Source: Marivita lacus
Lineage (GTDB): Bacteria > Pseudomonadota > Alphaproteobacteria > Rhodobacterales > Rhodobacteraceae
NCBI RefSeq assembly: GCF_014637725.1
Contig: NZ_BMFC01000001.1
Coordinates: 560,632-624,631 of the forward strand
Direction of reading: 5' to 3'
DNA: 64,000 bases
A model generated the notes under the pieces. The model was not told the DNA's origin, did no database searches, and saw nothing but the letters and a program-made list of their open reading frames with translations. Of the stretch, positions 7,690-15,963 are shown piece after piece (the first letter of the stretch is position 1; every line of letters begins with the position of its first letter). The position numbers were made by a program, and so were the translations under genes.

Positions 7690-10019
7690 CGGCGCGGAGC
7701 GATCAGGTTCGCCATCAGGCGGTAGGCACCGGGCACCAGCCGCGCAATCTGGGTGTGCAACACGAGGCTGCAATGGGTGTGCCGCCCATTGCCGATCTCG
7801 GCGGTCAACAGCCCACCTTTCAGCGGCTCTTCACCGGGGTCGGACATGGACAGCAAAGGCGTATAGGCGTCATCCCAGCTCTTGGCGAAATAGAGACCGC
7901 GTTCCTTGACCCATCCCTGCCAATCCGCGTCGGTGATCCGGTTCGGCTCGGACAGCACCGGATGGTCGGTCAGATGCGTGACTTCGGCCTCTGCATCGGT
8001 CACGCGCCAGCGCAGCGAGGGCTGCCCGATTTCGAGCCTGCGCGGCGGAACAGTCTCTGGATCCCAGTTGTCCCATGGCCTGTGATAGAGGGTCAGAAGC
8101 GTACCGCCGGCCTCGACCCAGTCCCGCAAGCGGGGCATTTCCGACACCAGCCCGTCCCGGAACCGCAGCGCGAAGATGCCGATCACAATCGTGTCGAACC
8201 CGGCCAGCGCATCGTCACTGGTGATCTGATCGTCGCTCAGTACGGTCACATCGACACCCAGCGCGTTCAGCCACTCTGCCACCGCATCATGCCCGCTGCC
8301 GATATAGCCGACCTTGGCCTCAGGCAGCGCCACGTCCAGCACGCGGACGGTCAGCGCGGCAGGTCGGGCATGCACGGTCGGGTCGACATGGTCATGGGCG
8401 ATGCGCTGTTCGGTCATCGCCGGATCATCCCCGACAAACAGCGGCAGGGAATGAAGCCCCGGCTCCGGGTCGTCGGGCAGAACGATCTCGACACCACCCG
8501 CCGCCTGCTGCGTGCTCCAGCCTTCGGGCAGATCGAAACTCACCCGGCGGCCTGCCGGGCTGACATCGGCGATCCCGACCAAGACACTGCGTTTGGGCGT
8601 TTTCAGGTTGATCAGAGCCGCATCCGGCGCGATCAGCGCGGCGCGGTCCGGCAGGATCACCGGCGGTGTCTCGAACGGCACCGCAACCGTGGCAGTCCCG
8701 AGCTTGATCTCGATGCGGGGCAGCGGGGGATCGGCTGGATCGTATTCAGGGCGGTACGGGTCAGTCTGATTGGCGTTGGCGGTAATGGTGATCCGACCGT
8801 CCTCTTCCGACCAGCCATAGGGCAGCGCAAGGCTGTGGCTGCACGCCTCGGCCGCGCCGGGGTCGAATTCGACCGTCACATCTGTGGTGTCGCCGGGGCG
8901 CAGCCACGTCTGGCCCGTGCGCGCGCGGGCCTCGACGCCAAGGGCAAGCCGCAGGACATGGGCAAGCTGCCGGTGCTTTGCAGCCAGTCGGTGGGCCATG
9001 TGCGCAGGGGCGTCCGCCTCGGCCAATTGGACCTGCTTGAGCGCATTCTGTGCCGTCACCGCCATATGGGTGACATGCGGGAAAGCCGATATGGTCTCGG
9101 TGATATGACCATGCGCCGCCAGGAGAAGATCTGCGATCTCGGGCGCCTGACCGGCCAGATCCGCCAGGGTTTGCGGCAAGCCCGCGCCCAGCGCATCATC
9201 CGGCCCGTCCACATGGCTGACGGCAAGGTGCAGGGGCCAGTCCCTGCCCGGTCCGGCAGGGACCCAACGCCCCATGCCTTGGGTGCGGTGACAGGCGCGC
9301 GACATCTGGCCGATGCGGGCATATCTCCAGCCGGACATCGGGTCTTTCCCTGCGCCGTCGATGGTCAGCGTCGCCTCGGGGGGCGGCAGATCGTCGTCAT
9401 AGGCCTGCCCTGCACCGGACCACGCGGGCAGGTACATCTTGGACACCTGCCAGGGCGGCAGATTCGACGGAAAGTCGGGATCGGCGGCAGCGGTCATCAC
9501 CTCATGCGCGGCTTGGGTCATGGCGCGGTGGTGGCCGTGCTGACCGGGCACGTCGAGGAAAGTGGGCAGGATGATATCCGGGCGATCGGTGCGCACAATC
9601 TCGACAAAGCGGTGCAGGAGATGGTCGTGCCCCCAGATGCCCATCGTCTCTTCGCCGCTTTTCGAGAACCGGAAATCCCGGATCGGATCGTCGGGCGAGG
9701 TGCCGTGCCAGTAAAGCCGCATGTTCAGAAGATCGCAGGCGCGTTCCATCTCACGCGTCCGCAAAGCGCCCAGCGCCGGGCCGCTTTCGGTGCCGATGTC
9801 ATTCTGTCCGCCCTCGCCACGGGTGGAGCACGCGTAGCTGAGGTTGATGCCGTCACGCAGACCGATGGCGGCAAGCAGCGCGGTGGTTTCGTCGTCGGGA
9901 TGCGCGCCGGTGTTCATCAGCCGCACCACCGATTGCAGCGGACGCAGCGCCCACCACAGATCAAGCACGCGCGGGCGCATCCGGGTCTCTTGCAGGCGGG
10001 TCTGGTCTTGGGTCGGCAT
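7686..10019 (-). CDS. PIG-L (LmbE) family deacetylase with a large C-terminal extension
   Basis: A 777-residue protein. The N-terminal 250 residues are a PIG-L zinc-dependent de-N-acetylase: the metal motif GAHPDDE at 38-44 and HGHHRAMTQ at 161-169. Known members remove acetyl from N-acetylglucosaminyl compounds, such as mycothiol and bacillithiol precursors or GPI intermediates. Residues of about 380-560 look beta-rich. The last 220 (TIVIGIFALRFRD, then GGTLLTLYHRPWDNWD) resemble a class I amidotransferase-like or ThuA-like fold without an obvious catalytic Cys. Single-domain members are about 230-300 residues, so this is a multidomain form. The start ATG at 10019 has GAGGT upstream. It lies 3 bp after the ROK regulator and overlaps the permease start, so one operon is likely. 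Substrate unknown. Confidence 0.85.
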   Translation of the reverse strand: MPTQDQTRLQETRMRPRVLDLWWALRPLQSVVRLMNTGAHPDDETTALLAAIGLRDGINLSYACSTRGEGGQNDIGTESGPALGALRTREMERACDLLNMRLYWHGTSPDDPIRDFRFSKSGEETMGIWGHDHLLHRFVEIVRTDRPDIILPTFLDVPGQHGHHRAMTQAAHEVMTAAADPDFPSNLPPWQVSKMYLPAWSGAGQAYDDDLPPPEATLTIDGAGKDPMSGWRYARIGQMSRACHRTQGMGRWVPAGPGRDWPLHLAVSHVDGPDDALGAGLPQTLADLAGQAPEIADLLLAAHGHITETISAFPHVTHMAVTAQNALKQVQLAEADAPAHMAHRLAAKHRQLAHVLRLALGVEARARTGQTWLRPGDTTDVTVEFDPGAAEACSHSLALPYGWSEEDGRITITANANQTDPYRPEYDPADPPLPRIEIKLGTATVAVPFETPPVILPDRAALIAPDAALINLKTPKRSVLVGIADVSPAGRRVSFDLPEGWSTQQAAGGVEIVLPDDPEPGLHSLPLFVGDDPAMTEQRIAHDHVDPTVHARPAALTVRVLDVALPEAKVGYIGSGHDAVAEWLNALGVDVTVLSDDQITSDDALAGFDTIVIGIFALRFRDGLVSEMPRLRDWVEAGGTLLTLYHRPWDNWDPETVPPRRLEIGQPSLRWRVTDAEAEVTHLTDHPVLSEPNRITDADWQGWVKERGLYFAKSWDDAYTPLLSMSDPGEEPLKGGLLTAEIGNGRHTHCSLVLHTQIARLVPGAYRLMANLIAPRR

Positions 10020-10022
10020 GTG

Positions 10023-11198
10023 TTACCTCGCTTCGGCGATGGTGGGTGTAAAGGCCTGGTGCAACACGAGGGCGGCGGCACCCAGAGTTGCGGTCATGCG
10101 GCCTGACGTGCCGCGCATCAGACGTGGATGCACGCGGTCTGGCCGGTTGGACACAGAGCGTTCGGGCAGCACCGTGCGGGCGATGATGTGATCCAGCAGC
10201 ACATCGGGCATCGCGCCACCAAGTATCACGGTTTCCGGATCGAACAGGTTTTCAATGATCGACAGCGCCGCAGACAATGCCTGCGCCGCCTGATCCAGCC
10301 ACAGCATCAGATGCCGGTTTGCGCTGGAATAGAGACTGGTAAGATCATCCATGGTCGTGACATCCATGCCCTGTCGGGCCAAACAGGCTTGCACCGACAA
10401 ACGACTGGTCGCGCTTTCGAGTTCCACCGGTCGCCCGTCGACAAGCACCTGAATGTGGCCGATCTCTCCGGCGTTGCCGAAAGCGCCTTGCAGGATCTGA
10501 CCGTTCTGGACAAGGCCGAGGCCAAGCCCCTGACCGAAATAGAGATAGGCGAAATCATCCAGACCGCGTGCCACACCGTTCATCCGTTCGGCCATCGCCG
10601 CTGCGTTGGCATCGTTCTCGACAAAGACCGGAAGCTCAAGCGCGGTTGCGAAGATCTCCGCGGGGTCGCCGATGTTCCAGCCGGGAAGCTCGGACGCGGT
10701 GCCGGTCAGGCCGGTGTCGCCAAACGGGCCGGGCATGACGATCCCTGCGCCCATGAGCATGTGTCTCTGCACCTGCGTTTGCGACAGGGCGTGATCGAGT
10801 TGGGCACAAACAGTGTCGAGGATCACGCCTTTCGTCGGGTCTTTCAGCGGTGTGCGGTGCGTGAGGATCGGGGTTCCCACCAGATCGACCAGCGCGGTGA
10901 ACATCGCGGTGGGCCGCACCTCGACACCAAAGGCATAGCCGCCTCCGGGTCTGATGGCATATTGCTGCACCGGCAGGCCGCGCCCGGCGCTGCGGTGGCC
11001 CTGTTCGACCAGCAGCCCTTCGGCCAGCAGATCAGAGATGATGTTCGATACCGCTTGAGTGGACAGCCCAGAGGCGCGGGCGATTTCGGCGCGCCCGATG
11101 GTGCCGGAATGGCGCACCGCCCGCAGAACCAACTGTTTGTTGTGGCTGCGCGCGCGTTCGGGATTCGCGCCAAGTTTCGGTTTCAGCGTCGTGACCAT
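10023..11198 (-). CDS. ROK-family transcriptional regulator
   Basis: A 391-residue protein with an N-terminal winged helix-turn-helix (GRAEIARASGLSTQAVSNII, about residues 35-55) and a C-terminal ROK sugar-kinase-like fold (VENDANAAAMAER; GEIGHIQVLVDG). ROK repressors usually sense a sugar or amino sugar. The usual zinc motif CxCGxxGCxE after GEIGH is absent: VDGRPVELESATSRLSV stands there instead. The frame is also open to a GTG at 11228; I prefer the ATG at 11198 because a 17-bp inverted repeat covers the GTG. It probably controls both its own operon (PIG-L deacetylase, EamA permease) and the divergent ABC operon. Confidence 0.85.
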   Translation of the reverse strand: MVTTLKPKLGANPERARSHNKQLVLRAVRHSGTIGRAEIARASGLSTQAVSNIISDLLAEGLLVEQGHRSAGRGLPVQQYAIRPGGGYAFGVEVRPTAMFTALVDLVGTPILTHRTPLKDPTKGVILDTVCAQLDHALSQTQVQRHMLMGAGIVMPGPFGDTGLTGTASELPGWNIGDPAEIFATALELPVFVENDANAAAMAERMNGVARGLDDFAYLYFGQGLGLGLVQNGQILQGAFGNAGEIGHIQVLVDGRPVELESATSRLSVQACLARQGMDVTTMDDLTSLYSSANRHLMLWLDQAAQALSAALSIIENLFDPETVILGGAMPDVLLDHIIARTVLPERSVSNRPDRVHPRLMRGTSGRMTATLGAAALVLHQAFTPTIAEAR

Positions 11199-11226
11199 GC
11201 CTTCGCTTAGCGCACCAAACTTGAAC

Positions 11227-11243
11227 ACTCAAGAAAGTTGAGT
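11227..11243. promoter_or_regulatory. Inverted repeat between the ROK regulator and the ABC operon (candidate ROK operator)
   Basis: ACTCAA, five bases, TTGAGT: perfect 6-bp arms, seen directly. It lies in the short divergent region between the ROK gene (minus) and the solute-binding protein gene (plus), about 75 bp upstream of the latter. Position and symmetry fit an operator for the adjacent ROK protein; the assignment is inferred. Confidence 0.5.
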
Positions 11244-11316
11244 TAACGCTTGGAGATTGACCGGTCCCGACCAAGGATGGGCTGGCGTTTCAACAGATCT
11301 CAACAGGGAGAGGTCC

Positions 11317-12585
11317 ATGACATTCTTCAACGTCAAAGCATTGGCCGTTGCGACAGCAACCAGCGCCGCTGCTCTTTTCAGCACTGCCGCACAGGCAGTA
11401 GAAATCGAATACTGGCAATACTTCTTCGACACTCGGGTCGAGGCGATGGAAACACTGATCGAGAATTTCGAGGCGGCGAACCCGGACATCACGGTCAAGA
11501 TGACCCATTTCCCCTATGCCGATTACCGCACCAAAGTTGCCGCAGCGATCCCGGCCGGCGAAGGCCCGGATGTGGTGCAGCTGTTCTACGGCTGGCTGAA
11601 CGATTATGTCGCCGCCGACCTGATCCAGCCGCTGCCTTCGGACGTGTTCCCCGCAAGCAAGATCGACGCGGAGTTCTTTCCGATGGTGCAGGCCATGAAG
11701 GAAGGCGATCAGTACTGGGCGCTGCCCACTGCCGTACGGTCGCTTGCCCTGTTCTACAACACACGCCTGCTGGAGGAAGCCGGGGTCGAGCCGCCCACCA
11801 CGCTGGACGAGATGATCGCCGCTGCAAAGGCGATGACCAAGCGCGATGGCGCGGGCAACCTGACGCAAGTTGGCATGACCGCCGGCATGACCGCGCAGGA
11901 TCACCATTGGTGGCGCGAGGGCCTTGTGCGGCAGTTCGGCGGGGAGCCTTATGTCGATGATTACCAGACGGTGAACTACAACAATGAGGCGGGTCTCGAG
12001 GCGCTGAATTTCTATTCGAGCCTCTTCATGGGCGACGACGCGGTGACGTCGATCGGGTTCATGGACGAGCCTCAGGCGGCCTTCAAGGCCGGGCGCGCGG
12101 GGCTGCATATCGACGGGTCGTTCCGCATCGGGTCGCTGGAAGGCCAGCGCGGCCTGAATTGGGGTGTGACCGAGCTTCCGGCGACGGCGGATGGCACGCA
12201 GTCGAATTATGCGTCCTACTGGGTGAACGCGATCACCACCAAGGCCGAGGGCGAGAAATACGACGCGGCGGTCAAGTTCATGGAGTACATCACCGGTGAC
12301 GAGGCGATGCAGGTCTGGCTGGATGTGGTCGGTGAACTGCCCGCCAAGCCTTCGGTCGGCATGACGGATGAAAACGCGAGTGACCCGGTCTTTGGCCCGT
12401 TCATTCGGGGGCTGGAATACGCCCACACCACCAAGTTCGCCAATGAAAGCGGCCAGCGGCAGGTGATGGTGGAAATGGTCGAGCGCATGACCCTTCAGGG
12501 CATGAGCGCCGAGGACAGCCTTGCCATTGCGGCCGAAGCCGAACAGAAGATCCTCGACGATTATTACAAGAGCGCGTCGAACTGA
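11317..12585 (+). CDS. ABC transporter extracellular solute-binding protein (sugar type)
   Basis: A 422-residue periplasmic protein with a clear signal peptide (Lys near the N-terminus, an Ala-rich hydrophobic core, likely cleavage after AQA, mature start VEIEYWQYFF). It is like family 1 solute-binding proteins: MTHFPYADYRTKVAAAIPAG, GPDVVQLFYGW, and RSLALFYNTRLLEEAGVEPP, where the linker motif for sugar-type proteins sits. The start at 11317 has GGGAGAGG upstream; the longer frame from 11257 would bury the signal peptide. It is the first gene of an importer operon with two permeases, a lyase and an ATPase. The ligand cannot be read; a carbohydrate or sugar conjugate is most likely by family and by the ROK regulator. 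Confidence 0.9.
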   Translation: MTFFNVKALAVATATSAAALFSTAAQAVEIEYWQYFFDTRVEAMETLIENFEAANPDITVKMTHFPYADYRTKVAAAIPAGEGPDVVQLFYGWLNDYVAADLIQPLPSDVFPASKIDAEFFPMVQAMKEGDQYWALPTAVRSLALFYNTRLLEEAGVEPPTTLDEMIAAAKAMTKRDGAGNLTQVGMTAGMTAQDHHWWREGLVRQFGGEPYVDDYQTVNYNNEAGLEALNFYSSLFMGDDAVTSIGFMDEPQAAFKAGRAGLHIDGSFRIGSLEGQRGLNWGVTELPATADGTQSNYASYWVNAITTKAEGEKYDAAVKFMEYITGDEAMQVWLDVVGELPAKPSVGMTDENASDPVFGPFIRGLEYAHTTKFANESGQRQVMVEMVERMTLQGMSAEDSLAIAAEAEQKILDDYYKSASN

Positions 12586-12601
12586 TCGCACGAAACGGAC
12601 G

Positions 12602-12624
12602 CCCCGGGAGCCTTTGGGCCGGGG
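12602..12624 (+). terminator. Hairpin between the solute-binding protein and permease genes
   Basis: CCCCGG and CCGGGG form a perfect 6-bp GC stem with an 11-base loop in the 61-bp gap. There is no following run of T, so it is more likely a mRNA-stabilising or attenuating hairpin that keeps the binding protein more abundant than the permeases. Confidence 0.4.
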
Positions 12625-12646
12625 TGTCCCCTTTTCGGACACAGGC

Positions 12647-13534
12647 ATGTATCGCAATCTGACCATCCGGCAGAAACAGATCGTCTGGGCATGGGCGTTT
12701 CTGGCCATTCCAATCCTGTTCTACACGGTGATCCGGTTCTATCCGACAGGCAACGCCATCCTGATCAGCTTTCAGGACTGGAACCTGCTGGGCGACCGGA
12801 CCTGGACTGGTTTTGACAATTACCAGACGCTGTTCGCCGATCCGGTGTTCTGGAAGGTGTTCCGGAACACCTTTGTCTATCTGCTGATCGGCACGCCCGT
12901 CAGCCTGATCATTTCCTTCGTGATCGCCTATCACCTGGATCAGGTTCGGTTCATGCACGGGTTCCTGCGGATGCTTTACTTCCTGCCCTTCATGACCAGC
13001 GCCGTTGCGATGGCCTGGGTGTGGCGGTGGTTTTACCAGCCGGTGCCGGTGGGGTTGTTCAACAATGCACTGGCGAGCATGGGCATCCCCCAGTTCCCGT
13101 TCCTGCAATCGACCACCTGGGCGCTGCCGTCGGTTCTGGCCCCGGCGGTCTGGGCAGGGCTTGGATTTCAGGTGATCATCTTCATGGCCGGGTTGCGGGC
13201 GATCCCGCGCAGTTATTACGAGGCCGCACGGATCGACGGGGTGTCGTGGTGGACGGTGCTGTGGGAAATCACGCTGCCGCTCTTGAAGCCGACCATCGTG
13301 TTCATCGTGGTGTTCAGCTCCATCGGGTTCCTGCGCATCTTTGACCACGTGTTCAACATGACGACGAACAATCCCGGCGGGCCGTTGAACAGCACCAAAC
13401 CGCTGGTGCTGATGATCTACGAGACCGCATTCAGCGCCTTCGACATGGGGTATGCGGCCGCGCAGACGGTGGTGTTGTTCCTTGTTCTGCTGGTGGTGAG
13501 CCTGATCCAGCTGCGCATCCTGAGGGACAGCTGA
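12647..13534 (+). CDS. ABC transporter permease, MalF/UgpA type
   Basis: A 295-residue inner-membrane protein with six predicted membrane segments. The cytoplasmic EAA loop that contacts the ATPase reads EAARIDGVSWWTVLWEITLP near residue 195. It starts at ATG 12647, where conserved sequence begins (MYRNLTIRQKQIVWAW); the longer frame from 12521 overlaps the preceding gene. It pairs with the next permease as the channel of the importer. The stop overlaps the next start by one base (TGATG), so the two are translationally coupled. Confidence 0.9.
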   Translation: MYRNLTIRQKQIVWAWAFLAIPILFYTVIRFYPTGNAILISFQDWNLLGDRTWTGFDNYQTLFADPVFWKVFRNTFVYLLIGTPVSLIISFVIAYHLDQVRFMHGFLRMLYFLPFMTSAVAMAWVWRWFYQPVPVGLFNNALASMGIPQFPFLQSTTWALPSVLAPAVWAGLGFQVIIFMAGLRAIPRSYYEAARIDGVSWWTVLWEITLPLLKPTIVFIVVFSSIGFLRIFDHVFNMTTNNPGGPLNSTKPLVLMIYETAFSAFDMGYAAAQTVVLFLVLLVVSLIQLRILRDS

Positions 13535-14409
13535 TGGCCGTTACCGAAATCCGCCCGACGACCGACGCGCTGCTCAAGACGGACGCGCCGAAGAAGCCCG
13601 CGAACATGGGGCAGATCATCCGCTGGACGCTGCTGTTTCTGGGTGGCGTCGCGATGGTGATGCCCATCGCCTACATGATCTCGACCTCGCTGAAATGGCC
13701 GCATGAGGTCTATAACCTCAAGCTGATCCCGGACGAGCCGCATCTCGAGAACTACACCTATGTGCTCGAGGACGGGCGGTTCTACTGGTGGTTCCTCAAT
13801 TCGATGATCATCGCGGTGATCACCACCGTGTGTAACGTGATCTTCGACTCTCTGGTGGGCTACACGCTGTGCAAGTTCCGCTTTCCGGGCCGGTACATCG
13901 TGTTCATCGCGATCCTGTCGACGTTGATGATCCCGACCGAGATGCTTGTGATCCCCTGGTACCTGATGAGCCAGCAATTCGGGTGGCTGGACACCTATTG
14001 GGGCATCATGTTCCCCGGCCTGATGACGGCCTTCGGCACCTTCCTGATGAAGCAGTTTTTCGAAACCGTTCCCGACGATTTCATCGAAGCGGCGCGAATC
14101 GACGGGCTGAACGAGTTGCAGATCTGGTGGACCGTGGCGATGCCATTGGTGAAGCCCGCGCTGGCCGCACTGGCGATCTTTGTCTTCCTCGGAAACTGGA
14201 CCGCGTTCATCTGGCCGCTGATCGTCACCAATTCGGTCGAAATGTATACCCTGCCGGTCGGGCTGTCGTCCTTTGGCGACGAGGCCGATGTGGCCTGGGA
14301 GTTGATCATGACGGGGGCCGCGATTTCGACCATTCCGACACTGATCGTGTTCCTGATCTTCCAGCGCTACATCATCCAGGGCGTGGTGATGGCGGGGCTC
14401 AAGGGATGA
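13534..14409 (+). CDS. ABC transporter permease, MalG/UgpE type
   Basis: A 291-residue inner-membrane permease and second half of the channel. A first membrane segment follows a soluble N-terminus (LLFLGGVAMVMPIAYMISTS), then a periplasmic loop with a Trp-rich stretch (FYWWFLNSM). The EAA motif EAARIDGLNELQIWWTVAMP lies near residue 188. It begins on the last base of the previous gene's stop codon. After its stop come 64 bp, including an A/G-rich stretch, before the lyase gene, all on one strand. Confidence 0.9.
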   Translation: MAVTEIRPTTDALLKTDAPKKPANMGQIIRWTLLFLGGVAMVMPIAYMISTSLKWPHEVYNLKLIPDEPHLENYTYVLEDGRFYWWFLNSMIIAVITTVCNVIFDSLVGYTLCKFRFPGRYIVFIAILSTLMIPTEMLVIPWYLMSQQFGWLDTYWGIMFPGLMTAFGTFLMKQFFETVPDDFIEAARIDGLNELQIWWTVAMPLVKPALAALAIFVFLGNWTAFIWPLIVTNSVEMYTLPVGLSSFGDEADVAWELIMTGAAISTIPTLIVFLIFQRYIIQGVVMAGLKG

Positions 14410-14473
14410 CGGGGCACGGTTTGGCAGGCGTCGTTTTGGCATATTTGGAAAAAGAAGAAGCAGGGGGCGGCGC

Positions 14474-15961
14474 ATGACGGACCAGAGCGTGTTTCCGGAC
14501 CCGACCTATCGGGACACCGTGCTTGCACCTTTGTTCGAGGGTGTGAAGGCGCATTACGCGGGGCATATGGGCGCGATCAACCGCGCGCATCTGGTGATGC
14601 TGGCGGAGACCGGGATCCTGCCTGCGGGTGAGGCGGACGCGATAGCGAGGGCCTTGCGGGAAATCGAGACAGAGACAGATATCGACGCGCTGACCTATAC
14701 CGGCGAGTTCGAGGATTATTTCTTTCTGGTCGAGGCAGAGTTGAAACGCCGGTTGGGCGATCTGGGCGGGGCCCTGCACACCGCGCGGTCGCGCAATGAC
14801 ATGGACCATACGCTGTTCAAGCTGGCGCTTCGGGATCGGGTGGCGGTGCTGCTGAAGCAGGCGTTGACCTTGACCGAGGCGCTGATTGCCAAGGCGGAGG
14901 CCGAGAAAGCGACTTTGATCGTGGCTTATACGCACGGGCAACCGGCGCAACCGACGACCTGGGGGCATTATCTGGGTGCGGTGATCGAGGTTCTCTTGAG
15001 GGACATTGCGCGGCTCAACGCGGCGGCGGACGGGTTGGAGCATTGCCCGATGGGCGCTGCCGCGATCACCACAAGCGGGTTCCCGATAGACCGGGCGCGC
15101 ATGGCGGACTTGCTGGGGTTTTCCGGACCGTTGGTCAATTCCTATGGCTGTATCGCGTCCGTCGATTACGTGACCGGGCTTTATTCCGCGATGAAGCTGA
15201 TGTTCCTGCATCTGGGCCGGGTCATTCAGGACATGCAGTTCTGGACCGCCTTCGAGGTGGGGCAGCTGTATGTGCCCAACAGCCTTGTGCAGATCAGTTC
15301 GATCATGCCGCAAAAGCGCAACCCGGTGCCGATCGAGCATCTGCGCCATCTGGCGAGCGCGACGGTGGGGCAATGCGATGCCATCGTGAATGTCATGCAC
15401 AACACGCCCTTCACCGACATGAACGACAGCGAAGGCGAGGTGCAGCAGTTGGGATATGCCGCGTTCGACCGCGGTGCGCGGGTGTTGCAGTTGCTGACCG
15501 CGCTGATCCCGGCCTGCCGGGTGAATGTGGATCGGGTGCGACGGACCACCGACTCGGCCTGCATCACGATCACCGAACTGGCGGACACGCTTGTCCGCGA
15601 CGAAGGGCTGAGTTTTCGTGCGGCACATGAGGTCGCGGCGGCGACAGCGAAGGCAGTGATTGCCGAAGGGGCAGCTTTGGGGGATGGGTTTGCGCCGTTT
15701 CGCAGCGCTTTTGCCGCGCAGACCGGGCGCGAGACCGGGTTGTCGGAGGAGCAGTTCCGCACGGCCGTTGCGCCCGAGACATTCGTGGCGCGGCGGGATC
15801 GGACCGGGGGACCGGCGGAGGCTGCCATGTCCGAGGCCTTGGGGCAGTATTCGGCGACGGCGCAGGCCGCCCGCGCGGTCTGTGCCGAACGCAAAAACAG
15901 ACACGAAACCGCACAACAGAGACTGAATACGGCGTTTGACGCGCTGCTGGTGAAGGACTGA
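14474..15961 (+). CDS. Argininosuccinate-lyase-like enzyme of the fumarase/aspartase superfamily
   Basis: A 495-residue lyase with the superfamily motifs in order: HTARSRNDMD near 105, AYTHGQPAQPTTWGH near 155, and the signature loop SSIMPQKRNPVP near 275 carrying the catalytic Ser. Members eliminate fumarate from substituted aspartates or succinates. It differs from housekeeping ArgH in detail (ArgH usually has HTGRSRNDQ and GYTHLQRAQP) and lies inside an ABC importer operon between permease and ATPase, so arginine synthesis is an unlikely role. A catabolic lyase acting on the imported compound, comparable in principle to ethylenediamine-disuccinate lyase, is my inference. The ATP-binding gene follows after 2 bp. 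Confidence 0.75.
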   Translation: MTDQSVFPDPTYRDTVLAPLFEGVKAHYAGHMGAINRAHLVMLAETGILPAGEADAIARALREIETETDIDALTYTGEFEDYFFLVEAELKRRLGDLGGALHTARSRNDMDHTLFKLALRDRVAVLLKQALTLTEALIAKAEAEKATLIVAYTHGQPAQPTTWGHYLGAVIEVLLRDIARLNAAADGLEHCPMGAAAITTSGFPIDRARMADLLGFSGPLVNSYGCIASVDYVTGLYSAMKLMFLHLGRVIQDMQFWTAFEVGQLYVPNSLVQISSIMPQKRNPVPIEHLRHLASATVGQCDAIVNVMHNTPFTDMNDSEGEVQQLGYAAFDRGARVLQLLTALIPACRVNVDRVRRTTDSACITITELADTLVRDEGLSFRAAHEVAAATAKAVIAEGAALGDGFAPFRSAFAAQTGRETGLSEEQFRTAVAPETFVARRDRTGGPAEAAMSEALGQYSATAQAARAVCAERKNRHETAQQRLNTAFDALLVKD

Positions 15962-15963
15962 CC

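Noticed and set aside
7755-10106. A 783-codon open frame on the plus strand
   Set aside because: It mirrors the PIG-L gene, which has catalytic motifs, a ribosome site and operon spacing; the antisense frame has none.
12401-14475. Long minus-strand frames opposite the two permease genes
   Set aside because: They mirror permease codons, lack motifs and overlap one another.
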